This document shows, in pieces, positions 6,871-9,174 of a stretch of DNA of 9,174 nt. The notes under the pieces are model-generated. The model made no database searches and was not told the DNA's origin. It saw only the letters and a program-made list of their open reading frames with translations. Location of the stretch: assembly GCA_024642645.1 (NCBI GenBank), contig JAHEAS010000089.1, positions 1 to 9,174 on the forward strand, written 5' to 3'. Source of the stretch: Saprospirales bacterium (GTDB taxonomy: Bacteria > Bacteroidota > Bacteroidia > Chitinophagales > Saprospiraceae). How positions within the stretch are numbered: the first letter of the stretch is position 1; the number at the start of each line of letters is the position of its first letter. The translations under genes were made by a program, and so were the position numbers.

Positions 6871-7473
6871 ATGCGTATTCAGTATTACCTGACTTGCTTT
6901 TGTTTGCTCCTGCTCGGAGCTTCCAATCTTCAAGCTCAAACACAGTATGTTGGCCCAAACAACGGCGACTGGTTGACACCTGTCAACTGGAACAATAGTC
7001 TTCCCGCAGCTGGCAACGATGCCCAAATTTATGGGGTCGTGACCGTGGCAATAAACAGTCCGCTCAACGTCAATTTCAACATCACCGCCTTCGGCAACAT
7101 CTCGGCCACGGATGCCGTGGCCATTGCCACGGGCGGCTCCATTTCCAACTCCGGCACGATGGGCGTCGCCAGCAGTGGCAGCCTGACCAACAGCGGAACC
7201 TTTCGCAATTCTGTACGGACCAAAAACGAGGGCAGCTTTGTGAACAACGCCTACCTCCATAACCCCGGCGACTTCACCAATGCCACAGGCGCAACACTGA
7301 CCAACAACGAGATTTTCTTCATCGAAGCTGGAAACTTGCTCAATGAGGGCACTTTTGCCAATAAGAACAAGGCGATAGTTGACGAATGCTCTTCGGCGAA
7401 AAACACGGGAGCATCAACAACTCGGGAGGAGTCTTTGATATGCATGGCATTTTGTCCAAAAAAGGTACCCTGA
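6871..7473 (+). CDS. N-terminal fragment: signal peptide plus NSGT-type repeats
   Basis: A 200-residue open piece of the disrupted gene. It starts with a strong Sec signal peptide (MRIQYYLTCFCLLLLGASNLQAQ, cut probably after the Ala before Gln23). Next comes GDWLTPVNWNNSLPAAGNDAQIYG (about 32-55), a G-x-W...NW...P...D motif common at the start of secreted beta-helical proteins. Residues about 85-165 carry imperfect short repeats: GGSISNSGTMGV, SGSLTNSGTFRN, EGSFVNNAYLHN, ATLTNNEIFFI, AGNLLNEGTFAN, as in right-handed beta-helix surface proteins. From about residue 171 (VDECSSAKNTGAS...) the repeat pattern is lost, marking the frameshift; the last 30 residues are out-of-frame read-through. Without the sorting domain this product could not be anchored by type IX secretion. 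Confidence 0.7.
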   Translation: MRIQYYLTCFCLLLLGASNLQAQTQYVGPNNGDWLTPVNWNNSLPAAGNDAQIYGVVTVAINSPLNVNFNITAFGNISATDAVAIATGGSISNSGTMGVASSGSLTNSGTFRNSVRTKNEGSFVNNAYLHNPGDFTNATGATLTNNEIFFIEAGNLLNEGTFANKNKAIVDECSSAKNTGASTTREESLICMAFCPKKVP

Positions 7474-7625
7474 CGGGCAATGCCATCAATAACCAGGGTG
7501 GTTACATCCACATGGCAGCCACTTCGGCTGCACCCACCGTTTGTAAAACGGCACTTTTAGTGCAAACATTGACGGGGACATAAAAGTGTAAGCCAATTCC
7601 ATCGTACGTCGCTATTGAATGGGCG

Positions 7626-7967
7626 GTGGGCTGCCAACTCAACCATTTCAACGAGGAGGCCATCGAATACAGAAGTGGAAACGAAACAAGTGAAGCGGCA
7701 ATTACGCCAAACACTTCCGTGCAGGTGTTCCCGAATCCAGCCGAGGACAGAATCTTCCTTGAATTTGGTGAAGTACACAACGAAGCGGCCATGGTGCGTC
7801 TTTTCGATATCAATGGCCGGGCGATGAAGGAGTGGGAAATCGAGGCAAGTAGCGCCCCTGTTGAACTTCAATTTGACGGTTTGCGGAGCGGCCAATACTT
7901 GCTCTGGATAGCCGTCGAGGGCAAAGCGCCAGTTTCAAAACGAATCATTATCGCTATTACGAAATAA
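7626..7967 (+). CDS. C-terminal fragment with T9SS type A sorting domain
   Basis: A 113-residue open piece beginning at a GTG; the frame is open from the TAA at 7581-7583, so the GTG is only a formal start. Residues about 32-113 are a typical Por-secretion-system C-terminal sorting domain: VQVFPNPAEDRIFLEF, then VRLFDINGRAMKEWEI, then VELQFDGLRSGQYLLWIAVEG, ending KRIIIAITK. This roughly 80-residue beta domain directs outer-membrane passage and is normally cleaved off during surface attachment. Alone it has no signal peptide, so it is almost certainly the tail of the gene starting at 6871, not a gene of its own. Confidence 0.78.
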   Translation: MGCQLNHFNEEAIEYRSGNETSEAAITPNTSVQVFPNPAEDRIFLEFGEVHNEAAMVRLFDINGRAMKEWEIEASSAPVELQFDGLRSGQYLLWIAVEGKAPVSKRIIIAITK

Positions 7968-7997
7968 TACTGAAATACCCCTGTTTTCAAGCACTGG

Positions 7998-8031
7998 ACC
8001 TCCGCCCCCCCCCCGCCGGAGGTTCTTTTTT
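7998..8031 (+). terminator. Rho-independent terminator with C10 loop
   Basis: ACCTCCG (7998-8004) pairs with CGGAGGT (8017-8023) and is followed by TCTTTTTT. The loop holds ten consecutive C (8005-8014). It sits 30 bp after the sorting-domain stop and 13 bp before the end of the converging lactonase gene. The T-tract is on the plus side only, so it mainly ends plus-strand transcription; on the minus strand the same stem lacks a good T-run. Confidence 0.85.
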
Positions 8032-8044
8032 ATGGGTGAATAAG

Positions 8045-8872
8045 CTAGGAGAGAAAATCTTGGGAGTAATATTTTGCGCCATTTTCCCCCATCACCGCCG
8101 CCACTTCTATTTCCGAAAAATACCGCCGCACCATGCCCACCACATCAACATACCCACCGCCCAGCAAGCACACCGGCCAGTCCGACCCGAACATTAGACG
8201 CTGTGTGCCGAACGCCTCCGTCACGAGGTCGAGGTAGGGCACAAAATCTTCGTACTTCCAGCTCCGCCAGTCTGCCTCCGTCACCATGCCAGACACCTTG
8301 CAGTACACATTTTCGTGCTTCGCAATCTCCCGCATCAGCGCCGCCCAGCCGTCGAGGTAGCCGTCTTTGATGTATGGTTTGGCGAGGTGGTCTAGCACGA
8401 ATTTTTGACGAGGAAAAAGTTTGATGAATTCAAGGACAGCGCCCAATTGATGTGGGAAAACGAGGATGTCGTAAGTGAACCCGTGCTTTTCCAAGGCAGC
8501 GATACCATGGCAAAAATCTTTGCGGAGCAAGAAATTCACGTCTGCCTCGCCCTGCACGATGTGGCGGAACCCAGCTAATTTTTCAAACTGTGAAAAATAG
8601 TCCAAGCGCTGCTCTACATCCGGCGAACGAAGGTCAACCCAGCCCACCACTTTTTTTACAAAATCATGATTTTCAGCAAGTTGGAGCAAAAAATGCGTCT
8701 CCGCCTCCGACTGGTCGGCCTGCACGGCAATGCAGCCAGAGATACCATTGGCGGTGAGTTCCGGCAGCAAATCAGGTGGCAAAAAGTCCCGTTGAAGGGC
8801 TTTCATCGAGTCGTCAATCCAAGCGTCACGGATTGGGTCAAATTGCCAGAAATGTACGTGGGTGTCGAGCAT
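8045..8872 (-). CDS. COG3618-type amidohydrolase, probable sugar lactonase
   Basis: A 275-residue cytoplasmic TIM-barrel metal-dependent hydrolase of the amidohydrolase_2 family (PF04909), in the group that includes L-fuconolactonase and L-rhamnonolactonase. Seen in the sequence: the first-strand metal motif DTHVHFW (3-9; H5, H7), GFRHIVQG (101-108), the LDHLAKPYI block (160-168) with H162, and MFGSDWPVC (227-235) with D231, the expected general base and metal ligand. These spacings and the length (about 275-290) fit the family. Start: the frame stays open to a TTG at 8923, but that extension is translated from the inverted repeat; ATG at 8872 places the H-x-H motif at residues 5-7, as in relatives. 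The start codon lies one base beyond the repeat arm. It follows a Gfo/Idh/MocA oxidoreductase on the same strand, so a sugar oxidation then lactone hydrolysis pathway is plausible. The exact substrate is not readable. Confidence 0.87.
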   Translation of the reverse strand: MLDTHVHFWQFDPIRDAWIDDSMKALQRDFLPPDLLPELTANGISGCIAVQADQSEAETHFLLQLAENHDFVKKVVGWVDLRSPDVEQRLDYFSQFEKLAGFRHIVQGEADVNFLLRKDFCHGIAALEKHGFTYDILVFPHQLGAVLEFIKLFPRQKFVLDHLAKPYIKDGYLDGWAALMREIAKHENVYCKVSGMVTEADWRSWKYEDFVPYLDLVTEAFGTQRLMFGSDWPVCLLGGGYVDVVGMVRRYFSEIEVAAVMGENGAKYYSQDFLS

Positions 8873-8873
8873 G

Positions 8874-8964
8874 GTAGCGTCGCCTTTAGGCGGCGTATTT
8901 TTATGATTTACTGATGGCAACAAGCTAAAGCTTGTTGGACTGCGCCGCCTAAAGGCGACGCTAC
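8874..8964. repeat. 91-bp REPIN-like palindromic element with three hairpins
   Basis: The outer arms 8874-8895 and 8943-8964 are perfect 22-bp inverted copies. Each begins at its outer end with GTAG, followed by an 18-base hairpin, CGTCGCCT-TT-AGGCGGCG (one T.G wobble, 2-nt loop). Between them is a perfect 9-bp hairpin, CAACAAGCT-AA-AGCTTGTTG (8918-8937). All three hairpins share CTTTAG/CTAAAG at the tip. GTAG at the foot of a hairpin is the known recognition signature of REP sequences moved by REP-associated tyrosine transposases (RAYTs), and two REPs in inverted order form a REPIN. No transposase lies in the window, so the link to a RAYT is inference. The element spans the gap between the oxidoreductase stop and the lactonase start. 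Confidence 0.85.
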
Positions 8965-9174
8965 TTCACCACTGGAAATTTAAACTTCGATTTCAGCATC
9001 ACCCGCTTGCCCGTTTGGCCGGACTTTCGGGTGGCCTCAATGACTTCGAGGACGTGCAGTGCATGTTCAGCAGCGATGAGCGGCTCCTGCCCGGTCAAGA
9101 GGCTCTCGGCGATGACCGATGCGCCCTGCTGCCAGACGTAGGTGCCGGGGTCAGGCACGAATCGCTCGCCCTCC
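8961..9174 (-). CDS. Gfo/Idh/MocA family oxidoreductase, C-terminal fragment cut by window edge
   Basis: Only the last 70 codons are in the window; the gene enters from the right edge. The visible end has the usual tail of the Gfo/Idh/MocA dehydrogenases: EGERFVPDPGTYVWQQGA, ESLLTGQEPLIAAEHALHVLEVIEATRKSGQTGKRV, where the final helix (E-H-A-L-H-V-L-E-V-I-E-A) and the following S-G-x-x-G turn are typical. The NAD(P)-binding domain is off the window, so cofactor and substrate cannot be judged. The TAG stop (8961-8963) lies inside the right arm of the palindromic element. Lactonase follows on the same strand. Family assignment is good but rests on about 70 residues. Confidence 0.8.
   Translation of the reverse strand, partial: EGERFVPDPGTYVWQQGASVIAESLLTGQEPLIAAEHALHVLEVIEATRKSGQTGKRVMLKSKFKFPVVK

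Larger units (their letters stand above)
6871..7967 (+). pseudogene. Frame-disrupted T9SS-exported repeat protein (surface or secreted)
   Basis: Read together, three frames make one protein: signal peptide, short glycine/asparagine repeats, and a type IX secretion C-terminal domain. The first frame carries residues 1 to about 170 and ends at a stop at 7473. The repeat pattern (G-S-I-N-N-S-G-G-V-F type) continues in a second frame from about 7386 to a TAA at 7581-7583. The sorting domain is in that same second frame, further on, at 7626-7967. The stretch 7547-7588 reads best in the third frame (NGTFSANIDGDIKV), suggesting a further small indel there. At least two lesions therefore separate the export signal from the sorting domain. 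The change from frame one to frame two corresponds to loss of one base between 7383 and 7416; the A-run at about 7408-7412 is the likeliest place. Either the gene is decayed, or the sequence has indel errors. Ends are set by the ATG of the signal peptide and the TAA after the sorting domain. Confidence 0.75.

Noticed and set aside
6658..7260. Reverse-strand frame of 200 codons
   Set aside because: No domain or signal, and it overlaps the well-formed signal peptide and repeats on the plus strand.
7400..7416. Programmed -1 frameshift at the A-run
   Set aside because: The zero-frame heptamer is G-AAA-AAC, not a canonical X-XXY-YYZ slip site, and further frame breaks follow, so decay or error is simpler.
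8873..8923. TTG start for the lactonase inside the repeat
   Set aside because: The added residues are translated from the inverted repeat and lie before the standard M-x-D-x-H-x-H start of the family.
8874..8964. CRISPR repeat or rho-independent terminator
   Set aside because: There are no repeated spacers, and no T-tract follows either arm; the GTAG-hairpin arms fit a REPIN better.

Overview
The window looks like a chromosomal segment of a Bacteroidota bacterium, perhaps of the Saprospiria (order-level placement is a guess). The signs are a type IX secretion (T9SS) C-terminal sorting domain, a PorT-type outer-membrane barrel, a NagB/PIG-L fusion of the kind found in this phylum, and TAnnTTTG-type -7 promoter elements in the one divergent gene pair. 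No phage, CRISPR array, tRNA or rRNA was found.

Layout, left to right. Positions 1-680 (minus) hold an outer-membrane beta-barrel protein cut by the left edge. A DUF4256 protein (747-1310, minus) and a fused glucosamine-6-phosphate deaminase/PIG-L deacetylase (1353-3296, minus) follow in tandem. A 167-bp gap with a perfect palindrome separates these from a two-gene unit on the minus strand: a ROK sugar kinase (3981-4934), then a YcxB-domain membrane protein (3464-3979) starting one base after the kinase stop. A divergent intergenic region carries a -7 element in each direction and leads into murA (5111-6421, plus), whose product has Asp in place of the fosfomycin-target Cys. After a probable murA terminator and about 375 bp of apparently empty DNA comes a T9SS-exported repeat protein (6871-7967, plus). 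It is split over several frames, so it is either a pseudogene or badly sequenced. A strong terminator with a C10 loop follows. At the right end are a COG3618-type lactonase/amidohydrolase (8045-8872, minus) and the last 70 codons of a Gfo/Idh/MocA oxidoreductase (8961-9174, minus, cut by the right edge).

Functionally, the centre is an amino-sugar neighbourhood. The ROK kinase could make GlcNAc-6-P or GlcN-6-P, the fusion protein could deacetylate and deaminate amino sugars into glycolysis, and MurA commits UDP-GlcNAc to peptidoglycan. The right-hand pair could be an oxidise-to-lactone-then-hydrolyse sugar pathway.

The most distinctive non-coding structure is a 91-bp REPIN-like element (8874-8964). 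It has two perfect 22-bp inverted arms, each starting with GTAG at its outer end and each folding into its own hairpin, around a third perfect hairpin. It fills essentially the whole gap between the oxidoreductase and the lactonase: it supplies the stop codon of the first and ends one base before the ATG of the second. I saw no clearly new multi-gene system here.
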